The notes: generated from the sequence alone by a model not told the origin. Shown: positions 23,076-35,852, counted from the first letter of the stretch. The stretch is 64,000 nt of DNA from Streptomyces roseofulvus (GCF_039534915.1 NZ_BAAAWE010000001.1:1612001-1676000); one strand, 5' to 3'. Made by a program: numbers and translations.

Positions 23076-23513
23076 CTAGGCGTCCGCGTCCCTGCGCAGT
23101 CGGGGCTTCAGATCCTTGAAGCGCCCCAGGAGGCCGTTGACGAAGGCCGGGGAGTCGTCCGTGGAGAACTCCTTGGCCAGCTGCACGGCCTCGTCGATCG
23201 CCACCGCGTCCGGGGTGCCGTCCTCCCAGATCACCTCGTAGGCGCCGAGGCGCACGATGTTCCGGTCGGCGGCGGGCATCCGGTCGAGGTCCCAGTCCAC
23301 CGCGTAGGTGGCGATGAGCTCGTCGATCCGGGCCACGTACTGGGCGTACCCCTCGACCAGCTGCATCGTGAAGTCACCGACCGGCGGCTGCTGTGCGTCG
23401 GCGCGGTGGAGCCGGATCTGGTCCGCGAGGACCTCCTGCACCGACGTGCCGCGCTGGTCGGCCTCGAACAGGATCTGGAAGGCCCGCCTGCGGGCCTTGC
23501 TCCGGGCGGCCAC
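23076..23513 (-). CDS. nusB: Transcription antitermination factor NusB
   Basis: 145-aa all-helical RNA-binding protein that, with NusE (S10), binds boxA in rRNA leaders and prevents premature termination. The N-terminus (ARSKARRRAFQILFEAD) and the C-terminal VNGLLGRF signature are typical. GTG start. It lies 2 bp after the efp stop, so it belongs to an efp-nusB unit ending at the hairpin downstream. Confidence 0.96.
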   Translation of the reverse strand: MAARSKARRRAFQILFEADQRGTSVQEVLADQIRLHRADAQQPPVGDFTMQLVEGYAQYVARIDELIATYAVDWDLDRMPAADRNIVRLGAYEVIWEDGTPDAVAIDEAVQLAKEFSTDDSPAFVNGLLGRFKDLKPRLRRDADA

Positions 23514-23515
23514 GG

Positions 23516-24082
23516 TTAGTTGTTCACCCGGCCGAGGTAGCTGCTGTCACGGGTGTCGACCTTGATCTTCTCACCGGTGGTGATGAAGAGCGGGACCTGG
23601 ATCTGGTGGCCGGTCTCCAGGGTGGCGGGCTTGGTGCCACCGGTGGAGCGGTCGCCCTGGACGCCCGGCTCGGTCTCGGCGATGGTGAGCTCGACGGCGG
23701 CCGGCAGCTCGACGTAGAGGACCTGGCCCTCGTTCTGCGCGACGAGCGCGGTGAAGCCCTCGATGAGGAAGTTCGCGGCGTCACCGACGACCTTGCGGTC
23801 GATGTGCAGCTGGTCGTACGTGTCCATGTCCATGAAGACGAAGTAGTCGCCGTCCATGTAGGAGAACTGCATGTCGCGCTTGTCGACGTTCGCGGTCTCC
23901 ACCTTCACGCCGGCGTTGAAGGTCTTGTCGACGACCTTGCCGGACAGCACGTTCTTGAGCTTGGTGCGCACGAAGGCCGGGCCCTTGCCGGGCTTGACGT
24001 GCTGGAACTCGACGACGGACCAGAGCTGGCCGCCTTCGAGCTTGAGCACCATGCCGTTCTTGAGGTCGTTCGTGGAAGCCAC
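23516..24082 (-). CDS. efp: Translation elongation factor P
   Basis: 188 aa. It rescues ribosomes stalled at polyproline stretches. Three beta-barrel (KOW/OB/OB) domains are expected from the length. The tip of domain I reads KPGKGPAF (30-37) with the Lys that is modified in some bacteria. The GTG start at 24082 gives [15 protein letters not shown]. Several proteins in this window (the P-loop protein at 25310-26206, MltG) are very proline-rich and could be clients. Confidence 0.97.
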   Translation of the reverse strand: MASTNDLKNGMVLKLEGGQLWSVVEFQHVKPGKGPAFVRTKLKNVLSGKVVDKTFNAGVKVETANVDKRDMQFSYMDGDYFVFMDMDTYDQLHIDRKVVGDAANFLIEGFTALVAQNEGQVLYVELPAAVELTIAETEPGVQGDRSTGGTKPATLETGHQIQVPLFITTGEKIKVDTRDSSYLGRVNN

Positions 24083-24131
24083 GGTTGCGGAATCTCCTGG
24101 ACTGACGTGGGACCGAGGAGGCGTACGCGCC

Positions 24132-25244
24132 CTACAGCGCGAGCAGCTCCTTGGTCGTGATGGTGAGTAGCTCGGGTCCGCCGTCCGCCTCCTGGCGCAC
24201 GACGAGCGTGTCATCGATCCGGACCCCGCCCCGGCCCGGGAGGTGGACCCCCGGTTCGACGGTGACCGGCACACAAGCGTCCAGTTTACCCATGGCCGAG
24301 GGGGAGAGCTGCGGGTCCTCGTCGATTTCGAGCCCCACCCCGTGTCCGGTGAGGGGGACGGCGGTCGCCGCGTGACCCCCGGCGTCGAGGATCTGGCGGG
24401 CCGCGCGGTCCACGTCGCGGTACTCGGCGCCGGGCATGAGGGCCTCCCGGCCGGCCCGCTGGGCGGCAAAGACCAGCTCGTACAGCTCGATCTGCCAGTC
24501 GGCCGGGGCCGTGCCGATGACGAAGGTCCGGCCGATCTCGCAGCGGTAGCCGCGGTAGTCCGCGCCGAGGCAGACGGAGAGGAAGTCGCCCTCCTCGACC
24601 CGGCGGTCGGTGGGGCGGTGGCCGCGCCGGCCGGAGTGGGGGCCGGTGGCGACGGAGGTGGGGAAGGCGGCGCCGTCGGCGCCGTGGTCGACCAGCCGGC
24701 GCTCCAGTTCGAGGGCGAGATGGCGCTCGGTGCGGCCGACGAGGATGGACTCCAGGAGTTCGCCGAGGGCCTGGTCGGCGATCTCCGCGGCGATCCGCAG
24801 ACAACCGATCTCGTCCTCGTCCTTGACCACCCGGAGCTGTTCGACGGCGCAGGAGAGGTCGGCGAGGCGGAGTCCGGGGGCGGCGGCGCCGAGCGTGCGG
24901 TGGCGGGCCACCGTCAGGTCGTGCTCCTCGACGGCGAGGCCGTCGGCGCCGGACCGGCGGGCGAGTTCCGCGGCGGCGACGGCCGGGTCCCCGCCGCCCA
25001 GCGGGAGCTGCTGCTGCCGGAGCAGTTCGTCCAGCCGGCCGTCGACGGGCTCGCCCTCGACCGCGGTGGGCCGGATCAGCACGTCGGCGCCGGGCTCGGG
25101 TCCGACCAGCAGGACGGCGCCCGGCGGGGCGCCGCCCGCGAGATAGCGGACGTTGGCGGGACGGGACACCAGGGCCGCCGCGCTTCCCGCTGCCGCGACC
25201 CGGTCGCGCAGCCGGACCCGGCGGTCCGCATACACCTGTGACAT
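24132..25244 (-). CDS. M24-family (Xaa-Pro peptidase-like) protein with altered metal ligands
   Basis: 370 aa from the ATG at 25244. It has an N-terminal creatinase-like domain (1-130) and a C-terminal pita-bread domain. The domain is recognisable from GHGVGLEID (300-308) and [19 protein letters not shown] (328-345). The five metal ligands of active members are D, D, H, E, E. Here the first Asp position is Cys225 ([12 protein letters not shown]), the second is Glu236 (RCEIGRTF), His301 and Glu330 remain, and the last Glu is Asp344. Peptidase activity is therefore doubtful. It lies 49 bp upstream of efp. Confidence 0.88.
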   Translation of the reverse strand: MSQVYADRRVRLRDRVAAAGSAAALVSRPANVRYLAGGAPPGAVLLVGPEPGADVLIRPTAVEGEPVDGRLDELLRQQQLPLGGGDPAVAAAELARRSGADGLAVEEHDLTVARHRTLGAAAPGLRLADLSCAVEQLRVVKDEDEIGCLRIAAEIADQALGELLESILVGRTERHLALELERRLVDHGADGAAFPTSVATGPHSGRRGHRPTDRRVEEGDFLSVCLGADYRGYRCEIGRTFVIGTAPADWQIELYELVFAAQRAGREALMPGAEYRDVDRAARQILDAGGHAATAVPLTGHGVGLEIDEDPQLSPSAMGKLDACVPVTVEPGVHLPGRGGVRIDDTLVVRQEADGGPELLTITTKELLAL

Positions 25245-25309
25245 GTCTCCGAGCCTACGAGCGCGGCCCCGCCCCGGCCTGTCGGCGGCGTCCGACCGGG
25301 GAGCCCGGG

Positions 25310-26206
25310 TCAGCCGACGGGCGGCGCGGCGATCGCCCGGGCCAGCGCCTCGTCGAGGAGCCGGGCGGTGGCCTCCACGTCGAGCGCGGAGTTGTCGATG
25401 ATCGGCAGCCCGGAGCCGTACCAGCCGGCCATCCGGCCGTGGATCGCGGCGACCTCCTCGTCGGAGAGGCGCCGGTTGCCGGAGCGCTGGGCGTTGCGCT
25501 CCAGGACGACTTCCAGGCCGGGGAGGAGGACCACCGGGAGCAGGCCGGGGCCGACGTGCCGCTTCCAGCCGCCGAGGCCGACGACCGGCCGGTCGGGGAA
25601 GACGGCGTCGTCGAGGATGCAGGAGATGCCGTTGGCGAGGAAGTTGCGGGCGGCGAACCCGCAGGTGCGGCGGGCCAGCCGGTACTGCGCCTCGGAGTGC
25701 TCGTTCCAGCCCGACTGCGGGTCGGCGAAGCCGGAGCACACCCATTCCCGGACGTCGTCGAGGCTGATGTGGGCGGTGGGGACGGGTCGGCGGGTCGCCC
25801 AGTGCCGGGCGACCGTCGTCTTGCCCGCGCCGGCCGGACCGATGAGCAGGACGGCGAGCGTCGCCGTCCCGGTGCCGGGCCCGTGCTCGTACAGCGGCAT
25901 CGGGGGCGCCAGCGGTACGGCCCCGGTGACGTGCGGGGACATGCCTCCGGGGGCGGGCGGCGGTACGGATCCGGGCGCCGCGCCCCAGCCCGCGCCGCCG
26001 GGCCCCTGAGCGGGCGGCGGGGGCGGGCCCGGCTGGACGGCGGGGTGCACGCCGAGCCGGCCGCCGGGCGCGCCGGACGGCGGCCCCGGGTAGGGCGCGG
26101 CCTGCGGGGGCGGGGGTACGGGTCCGTGTGCGCCGGCCGGGGCCGGGCCGGGCGCCCGGCCCGGCTGCTCGGGCGGTGGCAGCGGTCCCCCCACTGCGTG
26201 CTGCAT
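25310..26206 (-). CDS. P-loop kinase-like ATPase with proline-rich N-terminus
   Basis: 298 aa. The first ~115 residues are Pro/Gly/Ala low complexity with short polyproline runs. They are followed by a P-loop kinase-like domain starting GPAGAGKT (123-130). Downstream motifs such as HISLDDVREW and ILDDAVFPD suggest a small-molecule or nucleotide kinase fold of the zeta-toxin/AAA_33 kind. Substrate unknown. It lies between the M24 gene and aroQ and is also found there in S. coelicolor, by my recollection. Confidence 0.8.
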   Translation of the reverse strand: MQHAVGGPLPPPEQPGRAPGPAPAGAHGPVPPPPQAAPYPGPPSGAPGGRLGVHPAVQPGPPPPPAQGPGGAGWGAAPGSVPPPAPGGMSPHVTGAVPLAPPMPLYEHGPGTGTATLAVLLIGPAGAGKTTVARHWATRRPVPTAHISLDDVREWVCSGFADPQSGWNEHSEAQYRLARRTCGFAARNFLANGISCILDDAVFPDRPVVGLGGWKRHVGPGLLPVVLLPGLEVVLERNAQRSGNRRLSDEEVAAIHGRMAGWYGSGLPIIDNSALDVEATARLLDEALARAIAAPPVG

Positions 26207-26375
26207 CCGGTGCCACTCCGTCTCGTCGGCCTCGTGCGGTCAGGGCGGCCGGAGCGGAGCCTCCGTCGGCCCGTTCCTCCGGTCGCCGGGGATGCCAAAA
26301 CGTTACCGCCCCGTCCCCCCGCTCGGGGAACGGGCGGGACCCTACCGAAAGTGCCCGCCCCCTCAGCCCCGCGGG

Positions 26376-28433
<2,058 letters not shown>

Positions 28434-28437
<4 letters not shown>

Positions 28438-29618
28438 CGGATGCGCAGGTTGTCGAGGTAGCCCTGGACGTTGCGGCGGGTCTCGGGGACCGAGTCGCCG
28501 CCGAACTTCTCGACGACGGCGTCGGCGAGGACGAGCGCGACCATGGCCTCGGCGACGATGCCGGCGGCCGGGACGGCGCAGACGTCGGAGCGCTGGTGGT
28601 GGGCCGCGGCGGCCTCGCCGGTGGCGACGTCGACGGTGGCGAGGGCGCGCGGGACGGTCGCGATCGGCTTCATGGCGGCGCGGACGCGCAGCAGTTCGCC
28701 GGTGGTGAGGCCGCCCTCGGTGCCGCCGGAGCGGCCGGAGGTGCGCTTGATGCCGTCCTCGGTCTGCACGATCTCGTCGTGGGCCTGGGAGCCGGGCACC
28801 CGGGCGAGGTCGAAGCCGTCGCCGACCTCGACGCCCTTGATGGCCTGGATGCCCATGAGGGCGGAGGCGAGCCGCGCGTCGAGGCGGCGGTCCCAGTGGA
28901 CGTGCGAGCCGAGGCCGACGGGCACGCCGTACGCGAGGACCTCGACGACGCCGCCGAGGGTGTCGCCGTCCTTGTGGGCCTGGTCGATCTCCGCGACCAT
29001 CGCCTTCGACGCGTCGGCGTCCAGGCAGCGGACCGGGTCGGCGTCGAGCCGCTCGACGTCGCCGGGGACCGGGTAGACGCCGTACGGGGCCTTGGCGGAG
29101 GCCAGCTCGACCACGTGGCTGACGATCTCGATGCCCGCGGCCTCCTTGAGGAAGGACCGGGCGACGGCGCCGAGGGCGACGCGGGCGGCGGTCTCGCGGG
29201 CGCTGGCGCGCTCCAGGATCGGCCGGGCCTCGTCGAAGCCGTACTTCTGCATGCCGGCCAGGTCGGCGTGGCCGGGGCGGGGCCGGGTGAGCGGCGCGTT
29301 CCGGCCGGTCTCCTTCAGCTCCGAGGGGTCGACCGGGTCGGCCGACATGACCTTCTCCCACTTGGGCCACTCGGTGTTGCCGACCATCACGGCGATCGGC
29401 GACCCGAGGGAGAGCCCGTGCCGGACGCCGCCGAGGAAGGTGACCTCGTCCTGCTCGAACTTCATCCGGGCGCCGCGCCCATAGCCGAGGCGCCGCCGCG
29501 CGAGGTGGTCCGCCACCAGCTCAGTGGTGACCGGGACGCCGGCGGGAAGACCCTCCAGCGTCGCGACCAGCGCGGGTCCGTGGGATTCCCCAGCGGTCAG
29601 CCAACGCAACCTGCTCAA
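28434..29618 (-). CDS. aroC: Chorismate synthase
   Basis: 394 aa, FMN-dependent enzyme that makes chorismate from EPSP. Signatures include [18 protein letters not shown] near the N-terminus, [15 protein letters not shown] (near 110) and [10 protein letters not shown]. The start codon is TTG (complement of 29616-29618), fixed by the conserved N-terminus [13 protein letters not shown]. Confidence 0.97.
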
Positions 29619-29731
29619 CGATGCTCCTCATGCTCGCCTGGGCACTGCGACGACAGGCCCGGACGCGCGGCCCGGACCCGCCACCCCCCGATCCTCCCAC
29701 GTCCGGGGCGTGAGCCCGGCCTCCGGTCCAG

Positions 29732-29959
29732 CTATCGGACGCGCGCCTCGTCCTCGTGGACGGCGTCGGCGCCCGGGGGCGCGTCGGTGCCCCGTCTCCG
29801 CAGCCAGCCGACGAAGCCGTACACGACGGTCAGGCCGAAGAGCGCGAGCACGGTGTACCGCGCCCACGCCGGCAGTGAGCTGAGGAATCCCACGTACAGA
29901 AAGCGCAAGGCGTCGAAGGCGAGATCCGCCTTCGACGCGAGCGTGACGTCCCCGTCCAT
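29732..29959 (-). CDS. Small single-TM protein between aroE and aroC
   Basis: 75 aa. One hydrophobic helix (about 33-52, YTVLALFGLTVVYGFVGWL) is flanked by a basic RRR, with a charged C-terminal tail. The start ATG at 29959 has a GGGGGGA purine run ahead. No family recognised. It is conserved in position in streptomycetes by my recollection (SCO1497-like). Confidence 0.7.
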   Translation of the reverse strand: MDGDVTLASKADLAFDALRFLYVGFLSSLPAWARYTVLALFGLTVVYGFVGWLRRRGTDAPPGADAVHEDEARVR

Positions 29960-29969
29960 CCCCGTTCCC

Positions 29970-29992
29970 CCCGGGTGTCATGGCACCCCGGG
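29970..29992 (-). terminator. Weak hairpin between aroE and the small TM gene
   Basis: CCCGGGTG (29970-29977) pairs with CACCCCGGG (29984-29992) with one bulge over a 6-nt loop. It may be a partial terminator or mRNA stem just after aroE. Confidence 0.4.
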
Positions 29993-30005
29993 CGGCCGCG
30001 CGGGG

Positions 30006-30833
30006 TCAGCGCGCGGCGAGGGCGGCCTCGCCGGCGGCGCGCATGGCGGCCAGCGGGGCCTTCGGGGTGCCCGTCATCTGTTCGACCTGGAGCACCGCCT
30101 GGTGGACCAGGAGGTCCAAGCCGCCGATGATCTTACCGCCGCGCTCGGACCAGGCGGCGGCCAGCGTGGTGGGCCAGGGGTCGTAGAGCACGTCGAAGAG
30201 GGCACCGGGGCGATCCGGGACCACGGTCGCCAGGGTGTCCGTCGTCCCGGCCGGGGTCGTCGCGATCACCAGCGGGGCCGCGAAGGCGTCCGCCGCGTCG
30301 TCCCAGGCGGCGGTGCGGACGTCCACGCCGAGCCGGTCCCCCCAGCCGCGCATCTCCTCCGCCCGGGCCTCGCTGCGGACGTACGCCGTGACGGGGCCCG
30401 CGCAGACCCGGGCCAGCGCGGCGAGCGCGGAGGACGCGGTGGCGCCCGCGCCGAGGATCGCCGCGGACTCCACCTTCTCGACGCCCCGCTCGCGCAGGGC
30501 GGCGATCATGCCGGGGATGTCGGTGTTGTCGCCGACCCGGCGGCCGTCCTCGCGGAAGACCACCGTGTTCACCGCCTCCACGGCGGCCGCCGTGGCGCTG
30601 ACCTCGTCCAGCAGCGGGATGATCGCCCGCTTGAGCGGCATGGTCAGCGACAGGCCTGCCCACGAGCCGTCCAGCTCCGCGACGAAGCCCGGCAGCGCCG
30701 CCTCGTCGACCTCGAAGCGTTCGTAGGACCAGTCGTCCAGGCCCAGCTCCGCGTACGCGGCCCGGTGCAGGACCGGGGAGAGCGAGTGGGCGATCGGCGA
30801 ACCGAGGACGGCGGCGCGGTGCTGCGTGCTCAC
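30006..30833 (-). CDS. aroE: Shikimate dehydrogenase
   Basis: 275 aa. It reduces 3-dehydroshikimate to shikimate with NADPH. Substrate domain motif GSPIAHSLSPVLHR (11-24), catalytic Lys in LTMPLKR, Rossmann motif GAGATASSA and a terminal segment GLDLLVHQA. The GTG start overlaps the mltG stop by 4 bp. Confidence 0.95.
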   Translation of the reverse strand: MSTQHRAAVLGSPIAHSLSPVLHRAAYAELGLDDWSYERFEVDEAALPGFVAELDGSWAGLSLTMPLKRAIIPLLDEVSATAAAVEAVNTVVFREDGRRVGDNTDIPGMIAALRERGVEKVESAAILGAGATASSALAALARVCAGPVTAYVRSEARAEEMRGWGDRLGVDVRTAAWDDAADAFAAPLVIATTPAGTTDTLATVVPDRPGALFDVLYDPWPTTLAAAWSERGGKIIGGLDLLVHQAVLQVEQMTGTPKAPLAAMRAAGEAALAAR

Positions 30834-32614
30834 TGGCCCGAACTCTCCCGTTCCTTCTCGTACTGCGCCACGTTCGCGTTGTGCTCATCGAGCGTCTTCG
30901 AGAAGACGGTCTTGTTCTCGTTGATCGACACGAAGTAGTACCACGGACCGTCGGCGGGACTGATGGCCGAGTTCAGCGCCTCGATGCCGGGGTTGCTGAT
31001 GGGGCCGGGAACGAGGCCCTTCACGTCGTACGCGTAGGTGTTGTAGGGGTCCACGATCTTGCGCATCTCCTCGACGGTGCCGACGTCGAGGGTGCTCTTG
31101 CCGCGGAGGTAGTTCACCGTCGAGTCGAACTCCAGCCGGCCCGCCGTCTCCGCGTTGTCCGGCTGGAGGCGGTTGTAGACCACCCGCGCGACCTTGTCGA
31201 AGTCGTGCTTGTACTTGCCTTCGACCTGCACGAGGCTCGCGACCGTCAGCAGCTCCCACGGTCCCTTCAGACCGTGCGCCGACGCCTTCCCCTCGAGGTC
31301 CAGCTTCTGGTACTCCGCGTTGGCGCGGTTCACCATCTTCCGGAGGGCCTCCTCGGGCTTCGTGCCCTTGCTGACCGGGTAGCTCGCCGGGAAGAGGAAG
31401 CCTTCCAACGGGTCCTTGACGTTCTTGTGGTTCTGGGCCCAGTCGGGCAGGCCCAGGGAGTCGGCCTTCTCGAAGGCGATCTCCTTCGTGGTGCCGGGCT
31501 TGAGGTCGAGGCGGGTGTCCAGCTGCTCGTAGACCCAGGCGTTGCGCTTGCCCTCGGGGATGATCAGGTTGGCCTGGCTCGCCGGGTCCAGCATCAGCGC
31601 GACCGCGCTCTCCGCGGACATCTCCTTCTTGAGCGTGTAGGCGCCGGCCTGGATCGAGTTGCCCTTGGCGTTCTTCTGCTGCGCCGCCACGAAGGCGTCG
31701 ACGCTCTTCACGACACCGGCCTGTTTGAGGATGTTGCCGATCTCGTTGCCGAACGCGCCCTTGGGGATCTCGACCTGGACCTCGCCGGTGCCGGTGCCCG
31801 CGTAGTCGGGCGCCTCGCCGAACTGGCCCTGCCAGAACTGGTAGCCGAAGTAGCCGATGCCGCCGACGCCGCCGACGAGGACCGCGGCCACGACGAGGCA
31901 GGCGACGCCGTTCTTGCCCTTGCGCTTCTTCTCCTTGCCGCGGCGCTCGCGCTCGCGGTCGTCGCCGCGTCCGCCCCGGCCCCGGCGCGAGGACGGTTCC
32001 TCGTCCTCGTAGCCGTCCTCGTCGTCGTCGCCCGTGAAGAAGGGGTGCGACTCCTCCGGCTCCCGGGCCTCCCGGGGCGCCTGCCGCACGGGCTCGGGCT
32101 CCGGCTCGGGCTCCCAGTCGACGACCGGCTGCGGCGGCTGCTGCCGGCGGCCGGGCGGCTGGGGCGGCGGGTACGCCTCGGGCGTGCCGTAGAGGTCGGG
32201 CTGCTGGCCGCCGTACGGGTCGGCGGGCGGCGCGTTGTAGGCCATGGCGGCCTGGCCGGTCTCCCAGGTGCCGTCGTACGCCTGTCCGTGCTGCCCGGGC
32301 GTGTCGTAGCCCTGGTTCCAGCCGGTCTGCTCGTACGCCTGCGCCTGCCCCTGGTCCCCGTACACCTGTGCGTGCGGGTCGACGTAGCCCTGCTGCGGGT
32401 ACTGCTGCTGATAGGCGGCCTGCTGCTGGTACGGGTCGGTCCCGTAGCCCTGCTGGGCGTACGGGTCCTGGTACCCCTGGCCACCCTGCGCGTACGGCGT
32501 GGCCTGCTGCGGCTGTTGCTGGTACTGCTGCTGACCTTCCCACCCCTGGTCCCCGTAGAGCGGGTCCGTGGGGTGCCACGGTTCGGGGCCCTGGCCCCGG
32601 CCATACTCAGTCAT
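30830..32614 (-). CDS. mltG: MltG-type endolytic murein transglycosylase with long Gln/Tyr/Pro-rich N-terminus
   Basis: 594 aa. The first ~165 residues are Gln/Tyr/Gly/Pro low complexity and cytosolic, followed by an acidic stretch and a Lys/Arg-rich one. A single transmembrane helix (about 237-257) anchors the extracellular YceG/MltG domain that cleaves nascent glycan strands and sets their length. The catalytic region is VASLVQVEGKYKHDFDKVARVVYNRL; the usual VExE is VQVE here. The enzyme acts at the membrane-wall interface next to cell-wall synthases. Cotranscription with aroE is suggested by a 4-bp overlap. Confidence 0.92.
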   Translation of the reverse strand: MTEYGRGQGPEPWHPTDPLYGDQGWEGQQQYQQQPQQATPYAQGGQGYQDPYAQQGYGTDPYQQQAAYQQQYPQQGYVDPHAQVYGDQGQAQAYEQTGWNQGYDTPGQHGQAYDGTWETGQAAMAYNAPPADPYGGQQPDLYGTPEAYPPPQPPGRRQQPPQPVVDWEPEPEPEPVRQAPREAREPEESHPFFTGDDDEDGYEDEEPSSRRGRGGRGDDRERERRGKEKKRKGKNGVACLVVAAVLVGGVGGIGYFGYQFWQGQFGEAPDYAGTGTGEVQVEIPKGAFGNEIGNILKQAGVVKSVDAFVAAQQKNAKGNSIQAGAYTLKKEMSAESAVALMLDPASQANLIIPEGKRNAWVYEQLDTRLDLKPGTTKEIAFEKADSLGLPDWAQNHKNVKDPLEGFLFPASYPVSKGTKPEEALRKMVNRANAEYQKLDLEGKASAHGLKGPWELLTVASLVQVEGKYKHDFDKVARVVYNRLQPDNAETAGRLEFDSTVNYLRGKSTLDVGTVEEMRKIVDPYNTYAYDVKGLVPGPISNPGIEALNSAISPADGPWYYFVSINENKTVFSKTLDEHNANVAQYEKERESSGQ

Positions 32615-32715
32615 CGATCCCCAAACAGCCGCGAGGCTTCCGGACGATCCGCCTCTACGTAGTGCGGCAGCTGTTCGAACACCGCCGCATCGCGCGGAAC
32701 GTTACCGTATCGCGA

Positions 32716-33180
32716 TCAGATGACCACTTCGACGCCCTCACCGGGCGGATTACCTGATACCCGTTCGGACTCAAGAGCGTTCTGAAGGATGATCACGGCG
32801 GCGGCCTGGTCGATGACGGACCGCCCCTTCTTGGACTTCACGCCGGAGGCCCGCAGCCCCTGGGTCGCGGTCACCGTGGTCATCCGCTCGTCGACCAGCC
32901 GGACCGGCACCGGGGCGACGCCCTTCGCCATCTCCCGGGCGAACGCGCGGACCTTGGCCGCGGCCGGGCCCTCCCGCCCGCTGAGCGAGCGGGGCAGGCC
33001 CACGACGACCTCGATCGGCTCGTACTCCTCGACGATCTGGCGGAGCCGCCGGTGGGCGGCCGGGACGTCACGTCCCGGCACGGTCTCCACCGGCGTGGCG
33101 AGGACCCCGTCGGGGTCGCACGAGGCGACCCCGATCCGGGCGTCCCCGACGTCGACCGCGATACGGCGGCCGCGGCGCAT
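32716..33180 (-). CDS. ruvX: RuvX/YqgF Holliday-junction-resolvase-like protein
   Basis: 154 aa, RNase H-fold nuclease. In other bacteria it takes part in pre-16S rRNA 5'-end processing. The first catalytic Asp is in AVDVGDARIGVA (9-20); others are in VVGLP and DQAAA. The ATG at 33180 is preferred over the GTG two codons earlier because GGAG lies 9 nt ahead of it. It follows alaS without a gap, as in many actinobacteria. Confidence 0.93.
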   Translation of the reverse strand: MRRGRRIAVDVGDARIGVASCDPDGVLATPVETVPGRDVPAAHRRLRQIVEEYEPIEVVVGLPRSLSGREGPAAAKVRAFAREMAKGVAPVPVRLVDERMTTVTATQGLRASGVKSKKGRSVIDQAAAVIILQNALESERVSGNPPGEGVEVVI

Positions 33181-33182
33181 CG

Positions 33183-35852
33183 TCACGCCGTCTCCACCAC
33201 GAGGCGCTCGACGGCGGCGATGGCCTCGCCGACGGCCTCCGGGTTCTGGCCGCCGCCCTGGGCGACGTCCGGCTTGCCGCCGCCACCGCCGCCGAGGGTC
33301 TTGGCGGCGGTGCGGACCAGCTCGCCGGCCTTGAGGCCGCGCTCGCGGGCGGCCTCGTTGGTGGCGATGACCGTCAGCGGCTTGCCGTTGGCCGTGGTGA
33401 AGAGGGCGACGACGGCCGGGCGGTCGGAGGGGATCCGGCCGCGCACGTCGAGGACCAGCCTGCGCAGGTCGTCGGCGCCGGTGCCGTCCGGGACCTGGCC
33501 GGTGACCAGGGCGAGACCGCGGATGTCCTTGGCGGAGTCGACCAGGCCGGCGGCGGCCTGGAGGACCTTCTCCGCGCGGAACTTCTCGATCTCCTTCTCG
33601 GCGTCCTTCAGCTTGCCGAGCATCGAGGAGATCTTCTCCGGCAGCTCCTCCGGGCGGCCCTTGACCAGCTCCTGGAGCTGGGCGACGACCGTGTGCTCCT
33701 TGGCGAGGAAGTTGTACGCGTCGACGCCGACCAGGGCCTCGATGCGGCGCACGCCGGAGCCGATGGAGGACTCGCCGAGCAGCTTCACCAGACCCAGCTG
33801 GGCGGTGTTGTGGACGTGGGTGCCGCCGCACAGCTCCTTGGAGAAGTCGCCGATGGTGACGACGCGGACCTGCTCGCCGTACTTCTCGCCGAACTCGGCG
33901 ATGGCGCCCTGGCGCTTGGCCTCGTCGATCGGCATGACCTCGGCGTGCACCTCCAGCTCGCGCGCCAGGACCTCGTTGATCTTCTGCTCGACGTCCATGA
34001 GGACCGTGCCGGGGACGGCGTTCGGCGAACCGAAGTCGAAGCGGAAGCGGCCGGGCTGGTTCTCGGAACCGGCCTGGGCGGCCGTCGGGCCGAGGGCGTC
34101 GCGCAGCGCCTGGTGGGTCAGGTGGGTGGCCGAGTGGGCGCGGGCGATGGCCCGGCGGCGGCGCACGTCGATGGTGGCGTAGGCGGTGGAGCCGACGGTC
34201 ACCTCGCCGACCTGCACCGAGCCCTTGTGCACCGAGACGCCCGGGACGGGCTGCTGCACGTCGCGGACCTCGATGACGGCACCGGAGTGCAGCCGGATCC
34301 GGCCCTGGTCGGCGATCTGGCCGCCGCCCTCGGCGTAGAAGGGGGTGCGGTCGAGGACGACCTCGATCTCGTCGCCCTCGGAGGCGGCCGGCGACGGGAC
34401 GCCGTTCACCAGCAGGCCGACGACCGTGGACTCGCCCTCGGTGTTGGTGTAGCCGGTGAACTGGGTGGCGCCGGAGGTGTCGGCGATCTCGCGGTAGGCG
34501 GAGACGTCGGCGTGGCCGGTCTTCTTGGCCTTGGCGTCGGCCTTGGCGCGGTCCCGCTGCTCCTGCATCAGGCGGCGGAAGCCGGCCTCGTCCACGGAGA
34601 GGCCCTGCTCGGCGGCCATCTCCAGGGTGAGGTCGATCGGGAAGCCCCAGGTGTCGTGGAGCAGGAAGGCCTTCTCGCCGGCGAGGACCGTGCCGCCGGC
34701 GGCCTTGGTCTCGGTGACGGCGGTGTCGAGGATGTTGGTGCCGCCCTTGAGGGCCTTCAGGAACGCGGCCTCCTCGGCGAGGGCGACCGTCTCGATCCGC
34801 TTGCGGTCGGTCTCCAGCTCCGGGTACTGCTCGCCCATGGTCCTGATGACCGTGTCGACGAGCTCGCCGACGACCGGGCCGGTGGCGCCGAGCAGGCGCA
34901 TGTTGCGGACGGCGCGGCGCATGATGCGGCGGAGCACGTAGCCGCGGCCCTCGTTGCCCGGCGTGACGCCGTCGCCGATGAGCATCACGGAGGTGCGCAT
35001 GTGGTCGGCGACCACGCGCAGCGAGACGTCGCTGTCGTGGGCCTTGCCGTAGGCGACGCCGGTGAGCTCGGTGGCCTTGTCGATGACGACCTTGAGGGTG
35101 TCCGTCTCGTACATGTTCTGGACGCCCTGGAGGATCATCGCCAGGCGCTCCAGGCCGAGGCCCGTGTCGATGTTCTTCGACGGGAGCTCGCCGAGGATCG
35201 GGAAGTCCTCCTTGCCGGAGCCCTCGCCGCGCTCGTACTGCATGAAGACCAGGTTCCAGATCTCCACGTACCGCTCGTCGTTGACGGCCGGGCCGCCCTC
35301 GACGCCGAACTCGGGGCCGCGGTCGTAGTTGATCTCGGAGCACGGGCCGCAGGGTCCGGGGACGCCCATCGACCAGTAGTTGTCCTTCTTGCCGAGGCGC
35401 TGGATGCGCTCGGCCGGGACGCCGACGACGTCGCGCCAGATGCGCTCGGCCTCGTCGTCCTCCAGGTAGACGGTGATCCAGAGCTTCTCCGGCTCCAGCC
35501 CGTAGCCGCCGTGCTCCACCGGGGTGGTCAGCAGCTCCCAGGCGAGCTTGATGGCGCCTTCCTTGAAGTAGTCGCCGAAGGAGAAGTTGCCGCACATCTG
35601 GAAGAACGTGCCGTGGCGGGTGGTCTTGCCGACCTCTTCGATGTCCGGGGTGCGGACGCACTTCTGCACGCTGGAGGCGCGCGTGAAGGGCGGCTTGACC
35701 TCACCCAGGAAGTAGGGCTTGAACGGCACCATGCCGGCGGGGACGAGCAGCAGAGTCGGGTCGTCCGCGATGAGCGACGCCGAAGGGACGACGGTGTGCC
35801 CGCGCTCCTCGAAGAAGCTCAGCCAGCGGCGGCGGATTTCAGCCGACTCCAT
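33183..35852 (-). CDS. alaS: Alanyl-tRNA synthetase
   Basis: 889 aa, class II synthetase. N-terminal catalytic domain ([19 protein letters not shown]), then a tRNA-recognition and an editing domain with the zinc-binding [11 protein letters not shown] and CGGTHVHNT, and a C-terminal DHHA1 oligomerisation domain that ends in a glycine-rich loop [14 protein letters not shown]. The first codon overlaps the stop of the upstream small membrane protein by one base. Confidence 0.98.
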   Translation of the reverse strand: MESAEIRRRWLSFFEERGHTVVPSASLIADDPTLLLVPAGMVPFKPYFLGEVKPPFTRASSVQKCVRTPDIEEVGKTTRHGTFFQMCGNFSFGDYFKEGAIKLAWELLTTPVEHGGYGLEPEKLWITVYLEDDEAERIWRDVVGVPAERIQRLGKKDNYWSMGVPGPCGPCSEINYDRGPEFGVEGGPAVNDERYVEIWNLVFMQYERGEGSGKEDFPILGELPSKNIDTGLGLERLAMILQGVQNMYETDTLKVVIDKATELTGVAYGKAHDSDVSLRVVADHMRTSVMLIGDGVTPGNEGRGYVLRRIMRRAVRNMRLLGATGPVVGELVDTVIRTMGEQYPELETDRKRIETVALAEEAAFLKALKGGTNILDTAVTETKAAGGTVLAGEKAFLLHDTWGFPIDLTLEMAAEQGLSVDEAGFRRLMQEQRDRAKADAKAKKTGHADVSAYREIADTSGATQFTGYTNTEGESTVVGLLVNGVPSPAASEGDEIEVVLDRTPFYAEGGGQIADQGRIRLHSGAVIEVRDVQQPVPGVSVHKGSVQVGEVTVGSTAYATIDVRRRRAIARAHSATHLTHQALRDALGPTAAQAGSENQPGRFRFDFGSPNAVPGTVLMDVEQKINEVLARELEVHAEVMPIDEAKRQGAIAEFGEKYGEQVRVVTIGDFSKELCGGTHVHNTAQLGLVKLLGESSIGSGVRRIEALVGVDAYNFLAKEHTVVAQLQELVKGRPEELPEKISSMLGKLKDAEKEIEKFRAEKVLQAAAGLVDSAKDIRGLALVTGQVPDGTGADDLRRLVLDVRGRIPSDRPAVVALFTTANGKPLTVIATNEAARERGLKAGELVRTAAKTLGGGGGGKPDVAQGGGQNPEAVGEAIAAVERLVVETA

